Source: Paenibacillus sp. Soil787
GTDB lineage: Bacteria; Bacillota; Bacilli; Paenibacillales; NBRC-103111
NCBI RefSeq assembly: GCF_001429545.1
Contig: NZ_LMSP01000021.1
Coordinates: 1 to 62,358, forward strand
Length of the DNA: 62,358 nucleotides
Direction: 5' to 3'
Part shown: positions 8,307 through 19,514 of the stretch, one piece after another
Position numbering within the stretch: position 1 is the stretch's first letter
Layout: the number at the start of each line of letters is the position of its first letter
The notes under the pieces: model-generated
What the model was told of the DNA's origin: nothing
What the model saw: the letters and a program-made list of their open reading frames with translations, nothing else
Databases searched by the model: none
Made by a program: the position numbers and the translations under genes

Positions 8307-8744
8307 TTAACCGCGAAGATTCCAGACTTCTGGTAGTTGTGCTTGGTGCGGGTGCTCTGCTCCACCGTAGACTTTAAGCTTAGTTTTCAAGCTATCGCCA
8401 AGACGGTTCTTAGGAAGCATACCGTGTACGGCAAACTCGATCATGCGATCAGGCTTGCTGTTCAGCAAATCCTGAGCAGAAGTCACTTTTAAACCACCTT
8501 GGTATAAAGAGTGACGGTAGTACATTTTGTTTTGCATTTTCTTACCTGTTAGCTTAATTTGGGAAGCATTGATAACAACAACGAAATCGCCAGTATCTAC
8601 GTGTGGAGTGAACTCCGGTTTGTGCTTACCGCGGATAATGCTAGCAACTTCACTTGCAAGACGGCCAAGTGTTTGGCCTGCAGCGTCAACAATGTACCAT
8701 TTACGCTCAACTTCATTTGGCTTAGCCATATATGTGGTGCGCAT
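8307..8744 (-). CDS. rplM: 50S ribosomal protein L13
   Basis: The 145-residue product starts [16 protein letters not shown], the typical Bacillales L13 N-terminus, and contains GQTLGRLAS and the C-terminal [11 protein letters not shown] segment. L13 is an early assembly protein of the 50S subunit that binds 23S rRNA. It is the first gene of the rplM-rpsI unit. AGGAGG lies 7 bases before the ATG. A promoter and a structured leader precede it, which suggests autogenous control of the L13-leader kind. Confidence 0.97.
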   Translation of the reverse strand: MRTTYMAKPNEVERKWYIVDAAGQTLGRLASEVASIIRGKHKPEFTPHVDTGDFVVVINASQIKLTGKKMQNKMYYRHSLYQGGLKVTSAQDLLNSKPDRMIEFAVHGMLPKNRLGDSLKTKLKVYGGAEHPHQAQLPEVWNLRG

Positions 8745-8825
8745 GCTTAATCCTCCTAAAAATATATCTCAATACATAATTATTATTGTTAATTTACATA
8801 AATGATGGATGGTTGATGGCCATTT

Positions 8826-8855
8826 GTGATCAGGGGCTGTGGGGTAGCCGATCAC
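8826..8855 (-). promoter_or_regulatory. candidate L13 leader hairpin
   Basis: The minus-strand RNA can form GTGATC...GATCAC with an inner GGCT/AGCC pair, between the candidate promoter and rplM. L13 leaders that act as autogenous regulators are known upstream of rplM in Bacillales. I cannot confirm that this matches the family model. Confidence 0.4.
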
Positions 8856-8870
8856 GAAACGCCAAGTTAT

Positions 8871-8899
8871 ATTTTACACGAAACATCCATAAGAAGCAA
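8871..8899 (-). promoter_or_regulatory. candidate rplM-rpsI promoter
   Basis: On the minus strand, -35 TTGCTT (8894-8899) and -10 TAAAAT (8871-8876) are 17 bases apart. It lies just past the end of truA, about 125 bases before the rplM start. Confidence 0.5.
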
Positions 8900-8916
8900 G
8901 TAGTGTTTTAAGCTTT

Positions 8917-9693
8917 TTAATAGTCGACTCTCCATAACGTTAAACCCATAGCTTCGGCCGTAGGACCAGCTTGAGATCGGTCTCTAGCTTCAAGAATCCG
9001 CTGCATATCGCTGCTTGGTCTCTTACCTTCTCCAATCTGAATCAACGTTCCTGCGATGATCCTAACCATGTTATAAAGGAAACCATTACCCGTTACGATT
9101 AACCGGATTCGGGCAATCTTCCCCGTCATAGATAACTCGTCAGCTTCCGTCTCCAGACGAACCTCGTAGAGGGTTCTCACTTTTACTTCCTTATCTGTTC
9201 TCACCGTACAAAACGAAGTAAAATCATGCTCACCTAGCAAGCAAGGGAGCGCCTCTCTCATGGCTTCCACATTCAAATGCGTAGGATGATGGTATTCATA
9301 GTTGCGGTGAAAGACATCAGGGAAGCGCGCCGAGCGAATTGAAAAGCAGTATGTTTTGCGTTTCGCGGCTTTGCGAGAATGAAAGGAAGGAAGAACTTCT
9401 TCCGCGGTATGTGCGACGATATCTCTGGGGAGTCTAGCATTGAGAGCTAAACACCAACGTTCCACTGGAATCTTAGAATTCGTGCTAAAATTAATAACTT
9501 GTGCTTTCGCGTGTACACCAGCATCTGTACGCCCGGATGAGATGACTTTCACCCTCTCACCAGTCAACAAGAAAACAGCTTGCTCTAAACGGTATTGGAT
9601 CGTGTCTGCTTTAGGCTGAATCTGAAAACCTGAATAAGCGGTCCCATCATAACTTATGGTAAAACGTAGATTTCTCAAGGCTTGATCCTCCAT
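8917..9693 (-). CDS. truA: tRNA pseudouridine(38-40) synthase TruA
   Basis: TruA makes pseudouridine at positions 38-40 in tRNA anticodon arms. The 258-residue product begins after a short leader with LRFTISYDGTAYSGFQ and carries the catalytic motif SGRTDAGVHA, with Asp at about 57. The C-terminal part has FLYNMVRIIAGTLIQIGEG, typical of the family. The ATG at 9693 follows AGGAAGGATGACTC. In B. subtilis truA follows ecfA1-ecfA2-ecfT; here those three genes are absent and truA directly follows the rplQ terminator. Confidence 0.95.
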   Translation of the reverse strand: MEDQALRNLRFTISYDGTAYSGFQIQPKADTIQYRLEQAVFLLTGERVKVISSGRTDAGVHAKAQVINFSTNSKIPVERWCLALNARLPRDIVAHTAEEVLPSFHSRKAAKRKTYCFSIRSARFPDVFHRNYEYHHPTHLNVEAMREALPCLLGEHDFTSFCTVRTDKEVKVRTLYEVRLETEADELSMTGKIARIRLIVTGNGFLYNMVRIIAGTLIQIGEGKRPSSDMQRILEARDRSQAGPTAEAMGLTLWRVDY

Positions 9694-9762
9694 GAGTCAT
9701 CCTTCCTATCTTAAGTGATTAGCCTTAGCTAAATTCACTTCTAGAGAGCGTGCTAAGACTGC

Positions 9763-9805
9763 AAAAAAAGGGCTTCACCAGAATCTAGCGATTCCGTCCA
9801 CCCTT
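9763..9805 (-). terminator. terminator after rplQ
   Basis: On the minus strand, an imperfect stem (AGGG...GGAATC / GATTC...CCCT) is followed by TTTTTTT. It ends the long S10-spc-alpha ribosomal transcription unit. Confidence 0.65.
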
Positions 9806-9817
9806 TCCCATCCGTCT

Positions 9818-10183
9818 TTATGCGCGATCTACTAGCTCTAGGTAAACCATTGGTGCTGCGTCACCGCGGCGTGGTCCCAGTTTAAGGATACGTGTGTATC
9901 CACCTGGACGCTCGGAGTAACGAGTAGCCAAATCGGAGAACAGCTTTTGAATCGCATCTTGATTCTCGTCTGCAGCTTCTCTACGAACAAAAGCAGCAAC
10001 CTGACGGCGTGCATGAAGATCTCCGCGCTTCGCAAGAGTGATTAACTTCTCAGCGATGGAACGAATTTCTTTTGCTTTTGCTTCTGTAGTTTGGATGCGT
10101 TCATGTATGAACAGATCTGTAACCAGATCACGGAATAATGCTTTACGATTACTGGAATCGCGGTTCAACTTTCTGTAGTTCAT
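9818..10183 (-). CDS. rplQ: 50S ribosomal protein L17
   Basis: The 121-residue product starts [20 protein letters not shown] and contains [20 protein letters not shown], both characteristic of bacterial L17, which sits near the exit of the peptide tunnel. It lies 24 bases downstream of rpoA and is the last gene of the cluster, followed by a terminator. Confidence 0.97.
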   Translation of the reverse strand: MNYRKLNRDSSNRKALFRDLVTDLFIHERIQTTEAKAKEIRSIAEKLITLAKRGDLHARRQVAAFVRREAADENQDAIQKLFSDLATRYSERPGGYTRILKLGPRRGDAAPMVYLELVDRA

Positions 10184-10207
10184 TGAATTAACCTCCTTCT
10201 GACAAGA

Positions 10208-11152
10208 TTATTCCTCAGTACGTAGTCCCAAACCCAGCTCTTCGAGCTTCTCTTGAACTTCTTCAAGTGATTTGCGGCCTAAGTTCCGAACTTTCATCAT
10301 GTCTTCTTCTGTTTTGGTAATCAGCTCTTGTACGGTGTTAATCCCTGCACGCTTGAGACAGTTATAAGAACGAACAGATAGATCAAGTTCCTCGATAGTC
10401 ATCTCCAGAACTTTCTCTTTCTTATCTTCTTCTTTCTCTACCATAATCTCAGCATCTTTCGCTTCATCCGTCAAACCGACGAACAAGTTCAGATGTTCAG
10501 TTAAGATTTTGGCACCCAAGCTCACTGCTTCTTCTGGTCGAATACTTCCATCGGTCCACACTTCGAGGGTCAACTTATCATAGTTAGTCACTTGGCCGAC
10601 GCGAGTATTCTCAATAGAATAGTTTACTCGAGTAATAGGCGTGTAGATCGAATCAATTGGAATCACACCAATTGGTTGCTCTTCATGCTTATTTTTGTCC
10701 GATTGGACGTAACCGCGTCCTCTGCCCGCATGAATCCTCATGTGAAGACGTGCGTCCGGAGACAAGGTTGCAATATGCAGATCCGGATTAAGAGTCTCCA
10801 CATCGCTATCACCACGGATATCAGCCGCGGTAATATTACCTTCTCCTTCTGCATCAATTTCAAGCACTTTCTCCTCATCGGAGTGAATTTTCAACGATAG
10901 GCCTTTCAAGTTGAGGATAATTTCCGTTACATCCTCAAGCACGCCAGGAATCGTTGAAAACTCATGTAAAACGCCATCGATTTGGACAGAGGTTACTGCT
11001 GCCCCCGGTAAAGAGGACAGTAAGATACGACGTAGTGAGTTACCTAAGGTTGTACCATAGCCACGCTCCAACGGCTCGATGATAAATCTACCATAAGCGC
11101 CATCTTCACTTAATGCTACGGTTTCTATTTTTGGCTTTTCGATTTCGATCAT
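10208..11152 (-). CDS. rpoA: DNA-directed RNA polymerase subunit alpha
   Basis: Alpha dimerises to seed RNA polymerase assembly, and its C-terminal domain contacts UP elements and activators. The 314-residue product begins [16 protein letters not shown]. The N-terminal assembly domain (about 1-230) includes [20 protein letters not shown], then an acidic linker, then the alpha-CTD with [16 protein letters not shown] and [14 protein letters not shown] chose the ATG at 11152, preceded by GGAGGG; an in-frame reading extends 30 codons upstream without family similarity. It lies between rpsK and rplQ, as expected. Confidence 0.97.
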   Translation of the reverse strand: MIEIEKPKIETVALSEDGAYGRFIIEPLERGYGTTLGNSLRRILLSSLPGAAVTSVQIDGVLHEFSTIPGVLEDVTEIILNLKGLSLKIHSDEEKVLEIDAEGEGNITAADIRGDSDVETLNPDLHIATLSPDARLHMRIHAGRGRGYVQSDKNKHEEQPIGVIPIDSIYTPITRVNYSIENTRVGQVTNYDKLTLEVWTDGSIRPEEAVSLGAKILTEHLNLFVGLTDEAKDAEIMVEKEEDKKEKVLEMTIEELDLSVRSYNCLKRAGINTVQELITKTEEDMMKVRNLGRKSLEEVQEKLEELGLGLRTEE

Positions 11153-11278
11153 GAAATGTACCCTCCATTCAATACGTCGTTTCCCTCTGGATACTTCGCC
11201 TGAAAATTTCATAGTATTCCTATCCTTCAAACCATTATTCACGATTTTGGAATAATTATACTACAAAGTGATCCTGAA

Positions 11279-11674
11279 TTATACGCGACGACGTTTTGGA
11301 GGACGGCAGCCATTATGAGGAACCGGAGTCACGTCTTTAATCAGGTTTACTTCAAGACCTGCTGCTTGCAAAGAACGAATTGCTGCTTCGCGGCCAGCTC
11401 CTGGACCTTTAACCATTACTTCAACAGTTTTCAAGCCGTGCTCCATAGCTGCTTTAGCTGCTTTTTCAGCTGCCATTTGCGCTGCGAAAGGAGTACTTTT
11501 ACGGGAACCTTTGAATCCAAGGTTTCCTGAACTTGCCCAAGAAATTGCGTTACCATGCGGATCCGTGATCGTTACGATCGTGTTGTTAAATGTTGAACGG
11601 ATGTGTGCTACACCGCTCTCAATATTTTTCCGGTCACGACGTTTCGTACGGACGACTTTTTTAGGTTTTGCCAT
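11279..11674 (-). CDS. rpsK: 30S ribosomal protein S11
   Basis: The 131-residue product contains [19 protein letters not shown] and ends with [17 protein letters not shown], the diagnostic C-terminus of bacterial S11, which lies in the 30S platform near the Shine-Dalgarno helix. It follows rpsM by 18 bases and precedes rpoA with a gap of about 125 bases in which a TATAAT box is visible, possibly a weak internal promoter. Confidence 0.97.
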   Translation of the reverse strand: MAKPKKVVRTKRRDRKNIESGVAHIRSTFNNTIVTITDPHGNAISWASSGNLGFKGSRKSTPFAAQMAAEKAAKAAMEHGLKTVEVMVKGPGAGREAAIRSLQAAGLEVNLIKDVTPVPHNGCRPPKRRRV

Positions 11675-11692
11675 TAGCTCTAACCCCCTTTA

Positions 11693-12061
11693 TTATTTCT
11701 TCTTATTAGCTACCGTACGACGAGGACCTTTACGTGTACGAGCATTAGTTTTAGTACGTTGTCCACGAACAGGAAGACCACGGCGGTGACGAAGACCACG
11801 GTAGGATCCGATTTCGATTAGACGTTTGATGTTTAGGGAAATTTCGCGACGAAGGTCGCCTTCTACTTTAAGGGTTTTGTCAATTACATCACGGATCTTG
11901 CTCACTTCATCTTCAGTCAAGTCGCGAACGCGAGTACTAGCGTCGATACCTGTGGAAGCAATGATTTTCTGAGCAGTTGTAGTGCCGATACCGAAAATGT
12001 AAGTCAACGCGATTACAACTCGTTTGTCACGAGGTAAGTCAACTCCAGCTAAACGTGCCAT
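11693..12061 (-). CDS. rpsM: 30S ribosomal protein S13
   Basis: The 122-residue product begins [26 protein letters not shown] and ends with the basic [21 protein letters not shown] region that contacts P-site tRNA. S13 sits in the 30S head and bridges to the 50S subunit. It is directly downstream of rpmJ (19-base gap), in the order infA-rpmJ-rpsM-rpsK-rpoA. Confidence 0.97.
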   Translation of the reverse strand: MARLAGVDLPRDKRVVIALTYIFGIGTTTAQKIIASTGIDASTRVRDLTEDEVSKIRDVIDKTLKVEGDLRREISLNIKRLIEIGSYRGLRHRRGLPVRGQRTKTNARTRKGPRRTVANKKK

Positions 12062-12080
12062 CTACAGATTGCACCTCCTT

Positions 12081-12520
<440 letters not shown>

Positions 12521-12522
12521 AG

Positions 12523-12828
12523 TCATTCTCCTTTCTCTTGTGCTTCATCTTGCATAAGTTCAACGAATTTGGCAATTGCGAAGCGCAACTTTCCATTAGT
12601 AACACGACCTGTTTCCCTAATGCTTGACTCCACTTCACTGCTAATCGTTTCTTGTAACTGAAGATGATTCAGGTTCTTCTTCTTTGGTTGATCGAATTTG
12701 CGATGATCACCGTCGGCAAGCCAGACAAAGCGATGATCGACAATTCCAATCACGACCGCATATTCTCCGGGATCTCGACCGCGAAGCACCTTTACGATTT
12801 GACCCACCTTCGGAATCTTGCTATCCAT
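12523..12828 (-). CDS. KOW-domain RNA-binding protein (YbzG/L14e-like)
   Basis: The 101-residue product has an N-terminal KOW-like segment, [33 protein letters not shown], then a charged region. Homologues lie between map and infA in many Bacillales and are annotated as KOW or L14e-like RNA-binding proteins, with no settled function. Its stop is 2 bases ahead of the infA GTG start, so translation is probably coupled. It follows map by 10 bases. Confidence 0.85.
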   Translation of the reverse strand: MDSKIPKVGQIVKVLRGRDPGEYAVVIGIVDHRFVWLADGDHRKFDQPKKKNLNHLQLQETISSEVESSIRETGRVTNGKLRFAIAKFVELMQDEAQEKGE

Positions 12829-12838
12829 TCATCATCAC

Positions 12839-13590
12839 CTACGATCTAGGCAAAGTTAATATTTCATAACCGGCTGCCGTAATTGCAATCGTATGTTCAA
12901 AATGAGCGCATAGGGTACGATCCGCAGTGACTACAGTCCAATCGTCTTCGAGTGTTTGGACAAATCTTTCGCCAACGACCACCATCGGTTCAATGGCTAG
13001 GACCATGCCTGGTTTGAGACGAGGACCTTTGTCAGGTACACCATAATTCGGAATTTGTGGCTCTTCGTGAAGATCCGTTCCGATACCGTGACCGACATAC
13101 TCTATAACCACGGAGAAGCCTGCGTCTTCAATACAAGTTTGGATTGCATGCGACAACGTGTAGAGTCTAGCATCCGGTTTAGCTTCTGCTATGCCTCGAT
13201 AAAGTGATTGTTCTGTCACAGCTAACAAACGCCTAGCTGTTTCAGAAATTTCACCGACAGGATACGTCCAAGCAGAATCTCCATGATAACCTTTATACTG
13301 AGCACCAATATCTATACTGATAATATCGCCCTCAGTCAGCTTTCTTGGACCAGGAATACCATGAACTAATTCTTCGTTGACTGAAGCACAAATGCTTCCA
13401 GGAAAACCGTTGTAGCCTTTAAAAGATGGAATCGCTCCCTGACTGCGAATGAATTCCTCTGCGATCTGATCAAGTTCTTTCGTTGTAATGTTCGGACGAA
13501 TCGCCCTTGCCAATAAGCGGTGCGTTTCGGCTACGATACGACCAGCTTCTCGCATTAGGTCTAGTTCAACCTCGGACTTACAAATGATCA

Positions 13591-13591
<1 letters not shown>
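12839..13591 (-). CDS. map: methionine aminopeptidase, type I
   Basis: It removes N-terminal Met from nascent proteins. The 250-residue product shows the pita-bread metalloprotease pattern: metal-binding Asp residues in [17 protein letters not shown], His in [14 protein letters not shown], and Glu residues in LAIEPM and [11 protein letters not shown]. The length is that of the short type Ia enzyme without a zinc extension. Its ATG overlaps the adk stop (TAATG), so the two are translationally coupled in the secY-adk-map unit. Confidence 0.95.
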
Positions 13592-14268
<677 letters not shown>

Positions 14269-14326
14269 TTACGAACAGCACAATAGGTGCCGATGTCGCA
14301 GATATTGCCCCATCAGAACCTATTAG

Positions 14327-15631
14327 CTATTTATTGATAAATCCTTTGTAATGACGCTTAATCAATTGGCTCTCGATTTGTTTCATTGTCTCAAGACCAA
14401 CGCCTACTACGATAAGTAAAGATGTACCACCAATCCGAACCGAACTAGGCAAACCGGCAAGTCCTCCAAATAGCATTGGAAGAATCGAGATCGCTGAGAG
14501 AAACAAAGCTCCAGAAAGAGTAATTCTAGTCATTACGCGAGTCAGATAAGTCGATGTTGTCTTACCGGGTCTAATACCTGGTATGTAGCCACCATTTTTC
14601 TTCATCTGGTCGGCCATTTGAACTGGATTAATTTGTACGAAGGTATAAAAGTATGTGAATCCAATAATCAGCAGTACGTAGAGTACGATCGCTAGTGGTG
14701 CAGTTTGGTTAATACTTAAATTGTTAATTATCCATTCTGCAACAACATTTCCTCTCCAGTAACTAGCAATGGTAGGAGGGAACATCAATAACGAAAGTGC
14801 AAAGATTACAGGGATTACACCAGCCGCATTCACTTTAAGAGGAATGTGGGTGGTTTGACCGCCATACATTTTACGACCAACTACCCGTTTCGCATATTGT
14901 ACAGGTATCTTACGAATACCTTGCTGCACGAATATGACACCGGCAATAATCAGTACAACAACCAAAGCAATAATGATCAGTTTCACGATATTCAGGAACA
15001 AAGCTCCTTCGGTCGCAAAAAGTGTTTTGTAAATTTGCTGTATGCTTGTAGGAATCGCCGCGACGATACCTGCAAAGATGATAATGGAAATACCGTTTCC
15101 AATCCCATATTCCGTGATTTGCTCACCGAGCCACATCAAGAAAGCTGTACCAGCTGTCAGTACGAGAGCGATTAGAGCAAAGGTTGTGACGCCTGGATCG
15201 ATCACGAGTCCGCTATACAAACGGTTAAACCCAATGGAAAGTCCAAAAGCTTGAATCACGCCTAGAATAATCGTACCGTAACGAGTAACTTGCGTCATTT
15301 TCTTTCTTCCAACATCACCTTCTTTTGCCCATTGCGCAAAGCGTGGAATAACATCCATGGACAAAAGCTGAACTATGATAGAAGCCGTGATGTAAGGCGT
15401 AATTCCCATCGCGAAGAGGGAGAATTGGAAGAGCGCACCGCCTGAAAACGTGTTAAGCAAACCAAAGACATCACTTTGATTCGCTTGGTCTTGAAGTTTC
15501 AGAACAGCCGTATTTATGTTAGGCACTGGAATAAAGGCACCTAAGCGGTAGACGATTAGCAAGATGAGCGTAAATAAAATTCTTCTGCGTAAATCTTCTA
15601 CTTTGAAGATGTTGGCTATGGTATTAAACAT
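14327..15631 (-). CDS. secY: preprotein translocase subunit SecY
   Basis: SecY forms the protein-conducting channel in the cell membrane with SecE and SecG. The 434-residue product has ten predicted membrane segments. Family motifs include LGINRY-like regions near GALFQFSLFAMGITPYITASIIVQLL, the cytoplasmic loop with GQTTHIPLKVNAAGVIPVIFA, and the C-terminal loop YIPGIRPGKTTSTYL. It overlaps the rplO stop by one base and precedes adk with an 85-base gap. Confidence 0.97.
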   Translation of the reverse strand: MFNTIANIFKVEDLRRRILFTLILLIVYRLGAFIPVPNINTAVLKLQDQANQSDVFGLLNTFSGGALFQFSLFAMGITPYITASIIVQLLSMDVIPRFAQWAKEGDVGRKKMTQVTRYGTIILGVIQAFGLSIGFNRLYSGLVIDPGVTTFALIALVLTAGTAFLMWLGEQITEYGIGNGISIIIFAGIVAAIPTSIQQIYKTLFATEGALFLNIVKLIIIALVVVLIIAGVIFVQQGIRKIPVQYAKRVVGRKMYGGQTTHIPLKVNAAGVIPVIFALSLLMFPPTIASYWRGNVVAEWIINNLSINQTAPLAIVLYVLLIIGFTYFYTFVQINPVQMADQMKKNGGYIPGIRPGKTTSTYLTRVMTRITLSGALFLSAISILPMLFGGLAGLPSSVRIGGTSLLIVVGVGLETMKQIESQLIKRHYKGFINK

Positions 15632-16071
15632 TAAATCACCTCGGTTTGACCGCCGGCAGCTTGGATTTTCTCAATCGCTGATTGAGAGAACTTATTCGCT
15701 TTAACGGTTAATTTTACTGTGATTTCACCGTTTCCTAAAATCTTGATGCCATCTTTAGGAGCTTTAACAATACCAGTCTCCATTAATACTTCTGGAGTAA
15801 CTTCGGTACCAGCTGCGAAATTGTTCAAATCTTCAAGGTTTACGATTGCGTATTCCGTACGGAAACGATTCGTGAAACCACGTTTAGGTAAACGACGGTA
15901 TAACGGGTTTTGTCCACCCTCGAATCCAGGACGAACGCCTCCACCGGAACGTGCGTTTTGACCTTTATGTCCGCGAGTTGATGTTTTACCCATGCCGCTA
16001 CTTGTACCACGGCCAACACGTTTGCGAGTGTGACGAGAACCAGTAGCAGAACTTAGCTCATGTAACTTCAT
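15631..16071 (-). CDS. rplO: 50S ribosomal protein L15
   Basis: The 146-residue product has the long basic N-terminal tail [19 protein letters not shown] and the Gly-rich [26 protein letters not shown] segment of L15, a late 50S assembly protein. It follows rpmD by 35 bases and is joined to secY (one-base overlap), the standard spc operon order. Confidence 0.97.
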   Translation of the reverse strand: MKLHELSSATGSRHTRKRVGRGTSSGMGKTSTRGHKGQNARSGGGVRPGFEGGQNPLYRRLPKRGFTNRFRTEYAIVNLEDLNNFAAGTEVTPEVLMETGIVKAPKDGIKILGNGEITVKLTVKANKFSQSAIEKIQAAGGQTEVI

Positions 16072-16106
16072 CGTTGCACACCTCCTCTAGATCTTAATAT
16101 CTTGCA

Positions 16107-16295
16107 CTATGCTTCGATTTCTTTAACTTCTACCAAATGGCTCACTTGATTAACCATGCCTCTGATCGCAGCATTATCTTGATGAAGAACAGTTTGGTGC
16201 ATCTTGCGAAGACCAAGTGTTTTCACTGTAACGCGTTGTGTTTCAGGGCGGCCAATCAGGCTGCGTTTTAGGGTAATTTGTAATTGTTTCGCCAT
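16107..16295 (-). CDS. rpmD: 50S ribosomal protein L30
   Basis: The 62-residue product [18 protein letters not shown]...[19 protein letters not shown] matches bacterial L30 in length and in the LIGRP and [10 protein letters not shown] motifs. It lies between rpsE and rplO, with 11 and 35 base gaps. Confidence 0.96.
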   Translation of the reverse strand: MAKQLQITLKRSLIGRPETQRVTVKTLGLRKMHQTVLHQDNAAIRGMVNQVSHLVEVKEIEA

Positions 16296-16306
16296 GTTTA
16301 CCCCTC

Positions 16307-16804
16307 CTAACCTAATAGCTCTTGAACTGTTTTACCGCGAAGCTTTGCAACTTCTTCCGCTTTTTTCAAGCGGCTTAAGCCTTCAAGCGTTGCGTTAACC
16401 ATGTTCATGGAGTTCGATGAACCAAGGGATTTTGTCAAGATATCGCCGATACCAGCAAGTTCAAGTACTGCACGAACTGGTCCGCCTGCGATAACTCCTG
16501 TACCTTGGGAAGCTGGTTTTAACAGAACACGTCCTGCACCAAACTTACCTGTTACAAGGTGAGGAATCGAAGTGCCTACGATAGGAACATGAATCAAGTT
16601 CTTTTTCGCATCTTCAATACCTTTGCGGATTGCATCAGGAACTTCGGAAGCTTTACCGATTCCTGCGCCAACCCAGCCATTGCCATCGCCAACGACAACA
16701 AGTGCGCTGAAGCTGAAACGACGTCCGCCTTTTACTACTTTAGCTACGCGATTAATATTAACAACTTTTTCTGTTAGCTCTAAAGTATTAGGATCTACAC
16801 GCAA
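16307..16804 (-). CDS. rpsE: 30S ribosomal protein S5
   Basis: S5 sits behind the decoding centre and affects accuracy. From the TTG at 16804 the product is 165 residues, reading (M)[31 protein letters not shown], the usual N-terminus. AAGGAGGT lies 7 bases before this TTG. An ATG 17 codons upstream overlaps rplR and lacks a ribosome binding site, so it is unlikely. The spectinomycin-region loop [10 protein letters not shown] looks wild type. It sits between rplR and rpmD. Confidence 0.95.
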   Translation of the reverse strand: MRVDPNTLELTEKVVNINRVAKVVKGGRRFSFSALVVVGDGNGWVGAGIGKASEVPDAIRKGIEDAKKNLIHVPIVGTSIPHLVTGKFGAGRVLLKPASQGTGVIAGGPVRAVLELAGIGDILTKSLGSSNSMNMVNATLEGLSRLKKAEEVAKLRGKTVQELLG

Positions 16805-16832
16805 GTCTTTTACCTCCTTATATATGTTTTTC

Positions 16833-17201
16833 CTAGAATTCAAGTCCAGCTTCACGAGCTGCGTCAGCTAATGCTTGAACACGTCCATGATAAAGGTATC
16901 CACCGCGGTCAAAAACCACTTTGTCTAAACCCTTTTCTTTCGCACGCTCAGCGATTAATGCGCCAACTTTACGAGCAGCTTCAACGTTACCGCCATTACC
17001 AATTTCACTTTTCAGTTCTTTATCTTGAGTTGATGCAGCAACGATTGTAATACCCGTTGTATCATCGATAAGCTGAGCATACATGTGTTTGGAAGAGCGG
17101 AATATGTTTAAGCGCGGACGAACAGTTGTACCTTCGATTTTCTTACGAACACGAAGATGTCTTTTCAAACGAGCTTTATTTTTATCGCTTTTAGTAATCA
17201 T
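16833..17201 (-). CDS. rplR: 50S ribosomal protein L18
   Basis: The 122-residue product has the basic N-terminus [19 protein letters not shown], then [20 protein letters not shown] and the C-terminal [26 protein letters not shown] of L18, which binds 5S rRNA. AAAGGAGTG precedes the ATG. The gap upstream to rplF (about 100 bases) contains a hairpin repeat in the opposite orientation. Confidence 0.97.
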   Translation of the reverse strand: MITKSDKNKARLKRHLRVRKKIEGTTVRPRLNIFRSSKHMYAQLIDDTTGITIVAASTQDKELKSEIGNGGNVEAARKVGALIAERAKEKGLDKVVFDRGGYLYHGRVQALADAAREAGLEF

Positions 17202-17240
17202 CTATACTTACACTCCTTTCATCATCTTATGATGCGAGGC

Positions 17241-17275
17241 TTATGCTTACGTAGCAAGTTTTCATACGAAAACTC
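17241..17275 (+). repeat. hairpin repeat, copy B (between rplF and rplR)
   Basis: The plus strand reads TTATGCTTACGTAGCAAG followed by GTTTTC-ATAC-GAAAAC. It matches copy A almost base for base but lies in the opposite orientation relative to the operon. Confidence 0.7.
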
Positions 17276-17302
17276 TTAGCTATTACCCGCGATCTAACGA
17301 TC

Positions 17303-17845
17303 TTATTTCTTCTTACCAGCTTTACCTTCTTTACGAAGAATGCGTTCGCCTTCATACTTGATACCTTTACCTTTATACGGCTCAGGTTCACGTACAGAAC
17401 GAACTTTAGCTGCCATAGCGCCTACTAGTTCTTTATCAATACCTTTAACGATGATTTTCGTGTTCGTAGGAACATCGAACTCAATACCGTTTTCAGGAGT
17501 GATTTCAACTGGATGAGAGTACCCAACGTTGAGAACTAATTTGTCGCCGCTCTTGTTAGCACGGTAACCAACGCCAACTAGATCCAAAGATTTCGTGAAA
17601 CCTTCCGTTACGCCACTTACCATGTTGGCAACAACACTACGTGTTGTACCATGCAGGGAACGGTGGAGTTTGTTATCGGAAGGACGCTCAACGGAAATCT
17701 CGTTTTCTAGAACATTTACTTTCATATCTTTATGAAGTTCACGGGACAAAGAACCTTTAGGGCCTTTAACCGTGATTTGAGTATTGTCTAGTGTTACATT
17801 TACACCACTTGGAATGGTGATTGGCTTACGACCAATACGAGACAT
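17303..17845 (-). CDS. rplF: 50S ribosomal protein L6
   Basis: The 180-residue product begins [15 protein letters not shown] and ends [26 protein letters not shown], both diagnostic of L6, which sits by the sarcin-ricin loop. I chose the ATG at 17845, preceded by GGAGGTGCAAAC; an in-frame start 6 codons upstream overlaps the ribosome binding site. It follows rpsH by about 30 bases. Confidence 0.97.
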   Translation of the reverse strand: MSRIGRKPITIPSGVNVTLDNTQITVKGPKGSLSRELHKDMKVNVLENEISVERPSDNKLHRSLHGTTRSVVANMVSGVTEGFTKSLDLVGVGYRANKSGDKLVLNVGYSHPVEITPENGIEFDVPTNTKIIVKGIDKELVGAMAAKVRSVREPEPYKGKGIKYEGERILRKEGKAGKKK

Positions 17846-17874
17846 GTTTGCACCTCCATTCAATTACAATTGTA

Positions 17875-18273
17875 TTACCAAACGTAGCAGATAACCTCTC
17901 CGCCAGCTTTGGATTGACGAGCATCTTTATCCGTCATAACTCCTTTAGATGTGGAGATGATGGCAATCCCTAATCCGCCCAATACTCGAGGGACTTCTTG
18001 TGATTTCGTATAAACGCGTAGACCTGGTTTGCTAATTCTTTTCAAACCGGAGATAACACGCTCATTGTTTGAACCGTATTTCAGGAACAAACGAATGATA
18101 CCTTGTTTGCTATCTTCAACGTACTCAGCGTCACGGATAAATCCTTCTTTTTTAAGGATTTCAGCGATTTCCCTCTTCACTTTTGACGCAGGAATTTCAA
18201 CTGTTTCATGACGTACGATATTCGCATTACGAATGCGAGTTAGCATATCTGCAATTGGATCTGACATGACCAT
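17875..18273 (-). CDS. rpsH: 30S ribosomal protein S8
   Basis: The 132-residue product [23 protein letters not shown] ends [26 protein letters not shown], the standard S8 C-terminus. S8 binds 16S rRNA helix 21 and is a translational regulator of the spc operon in E. coli; the Bacillus situation differs. AAGGAGGT lies 9 bases before the ATG at 18273. Confidence 0.97.
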   Translation of the reverse strand: MVMSDPIADMLTRIRNANIVRHETVEIPASKVKREIAEILKKEGFIRDAEYVEDSKQGIIRLFLKYGSNNERVISGLKRISKPGLRVYTKSQEVPRVLGGLGIAIISTSKGVMTDKDARQSKAGGEVICYVW

Positions 18274-18306
18274 TTTGTGTAAACCTCCTTCCCGAAAATA
18301 GGGTGA

Positions 18307-18492
18307 TTACCAGCTTGCTTTTTTAACGCCTGGAATCTGACCTTTGTGTGCTAATTCGCGGAAACAAATCCGACAAATTTTGAACTTGCGAAGCACTGAA
18401 TGCGGACGTCCGCAGCGCTCACAACGTGTGTATGCTTGCACTTTAAACTTCGGGGTACGTTGCTGTTTGACTTTCATCGAAGTTTTTGCCAC
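18307..18492 (-). CDS. rpsN: 30S ribosomal protein S14, zinc-binding type
   Basis: The 61-residue product contains two CxxC pairs (CERC and CRIC), marking the zinc-binding C+ form of S14 (type Z). The start is a GTG at 18492, about 9 bases after AGGAGGTG, giving (M)[20 protein letters not shown]. It lies between rplE and rpsH. A zinc-independent paralogue, if present, is elsewhere in the genome. Confidence 0.96.
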   Translation of the reverse strand: MAKTSMKVKQQRTPKFKVQAYTRCERCGRPHSVLRKFKICRICFRELAHKGQIPGVKKASW

Positions 18493-18529
18493 TTAATATA
18501 ACACCTCCTGATAGGTACGACCTGGTAAC

Positions 18530-19072
18530 CTATTTAACGAAAGGCGCTCCGAGTTGTGTTAAAAGCTCGCGAGCTTCCTCGTCGGACTTAGCCGTTGTAA
18601 CGATAACAATATCCATACCACGAACTTTATCAACTTTGTCATACTCAATCTCTGGGAAAATGAGTTGTTCTTTCAGACCAAGTGTGTAGTTTCCACGGCC
18701 GTCAAAAGCCTTGTTGGAAATACCACGGAAGTCACGTACACGTGGAAGTGATACGTTGAAAAGTTTATCCAAGAAATGATACATGCGCTCACCGCGAAGA
18801 GTTACTTTCACGCCGATTGGCATATTTTCACGAAGTTTGAAACCCGCGATCGCTTTTTTGGATTTTGTAACAACTGGTTTTTGACCAGAGATCTTTTGAA
18901 GATCTTCTACTGCAGTGTCAAGTACTTTGGAGTTCGAAACAGCCTCACCAACACCCATGTTGATAACGATTTTCTCGATCTTAGGAACTTGCATGACTGT
19001 TGTGTAGTTAAACTTTTGAATTAACGCTGGAGTGATTTCGTTCAAATAACGATCTTTCATTCTTACTGCCAT
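18530..19072 (-). CDS. rplE: 50S ribosomal protein L5
   Basis: The 180-residue product begins [23 protein letters not shown] and contains [25 protein letters not shown] and [11 protein letters not shown], all typical of L5, a 5S rRNA-binding protein contacting P-site tRNA. GGAGG precedes the ATG. It lies between rplX and rpsN. Confidence 0.97.
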   Translation of the reverse strand: MAVRMKDRYLNEITPALIQKFNYTTVMQVPKIEKIVINMGVGEAVSNSKVLDTAVEDLQKISGQKPVVTKSKKAIAGFKLRENMPIGVKVTLRGERMYHFLDKLFNVSLPRVRDFRGISNKAFDGRGNYTLGLKEQLIFPEIEYDKVDKVRGMDIVIVTTAKSDEEARELLTQLGAPFVK

Positions 19073-19105
19073 GACTCATTTGCCTCCTTTCCATGCTTGT
19101 TTGTA

Positions 19106-19459
19106 TTAGTCGATAACTTCGCCGGATTTTTTCGCGATACGAACTTTCGTTCCGTTATCCAATACTTTGTATCCTACGCGAGTAGGTTTGCCGCTCTTAG
19201 GATCAATTAGCATCACGTTAGAAACGTGGATTGCAGCTTCTTGATTCAAGATACCGCCTTGTGGATTTTGTTGAGATGGTTTCGCATGTTTCTTAACCAT
19301 GTTTACACCTTCTACAAGCACACGGTTTTGACGAGGATAAGCAGCGATAACGCGACCCTTCTTACCTTTGTCTTTACCAGTGATTACAAAAACCGTATCG
19401 TCTTTTTTCACGTGCAGTTTATTGTTATGAGATTCTAATCTCTTTTTTAATCTTGGCAT
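19106..19459 (-). CDS. rplX: 50S ribosomal protein L24
   Basis: The 117-residue product has the KOW motif [29 protein letters not shown]. Compared with the common 103-residue form there is an N-terminal extension of about 14 residues ([14 protein letters not shown]); as far as I recall Paenibacillus L24 proteins also carry it. L24 is an assembly initiator for the 50S subunit. AGGAGGTG precedes the ATG. It lies between rplN and rplE. Confidence 0.95.
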   Translation of the reverse strand: MPRLKKRLESHNNKLHVKKDDTVFVITGKDKGKKGRVIAAYPRQNRVLVEGVNMVKKHAKPSQQNPQGGILNQEAAIHVSNVMLIDPKSGKPTRVGYKVLDNGTKVRIAKKSGEVID

Positions 19460-19514
19460 TAGCTTCTACACCTCCTGAGGTTTCCCGTTAGGAAAACAAA
19501 CATCGTAACTGTTC

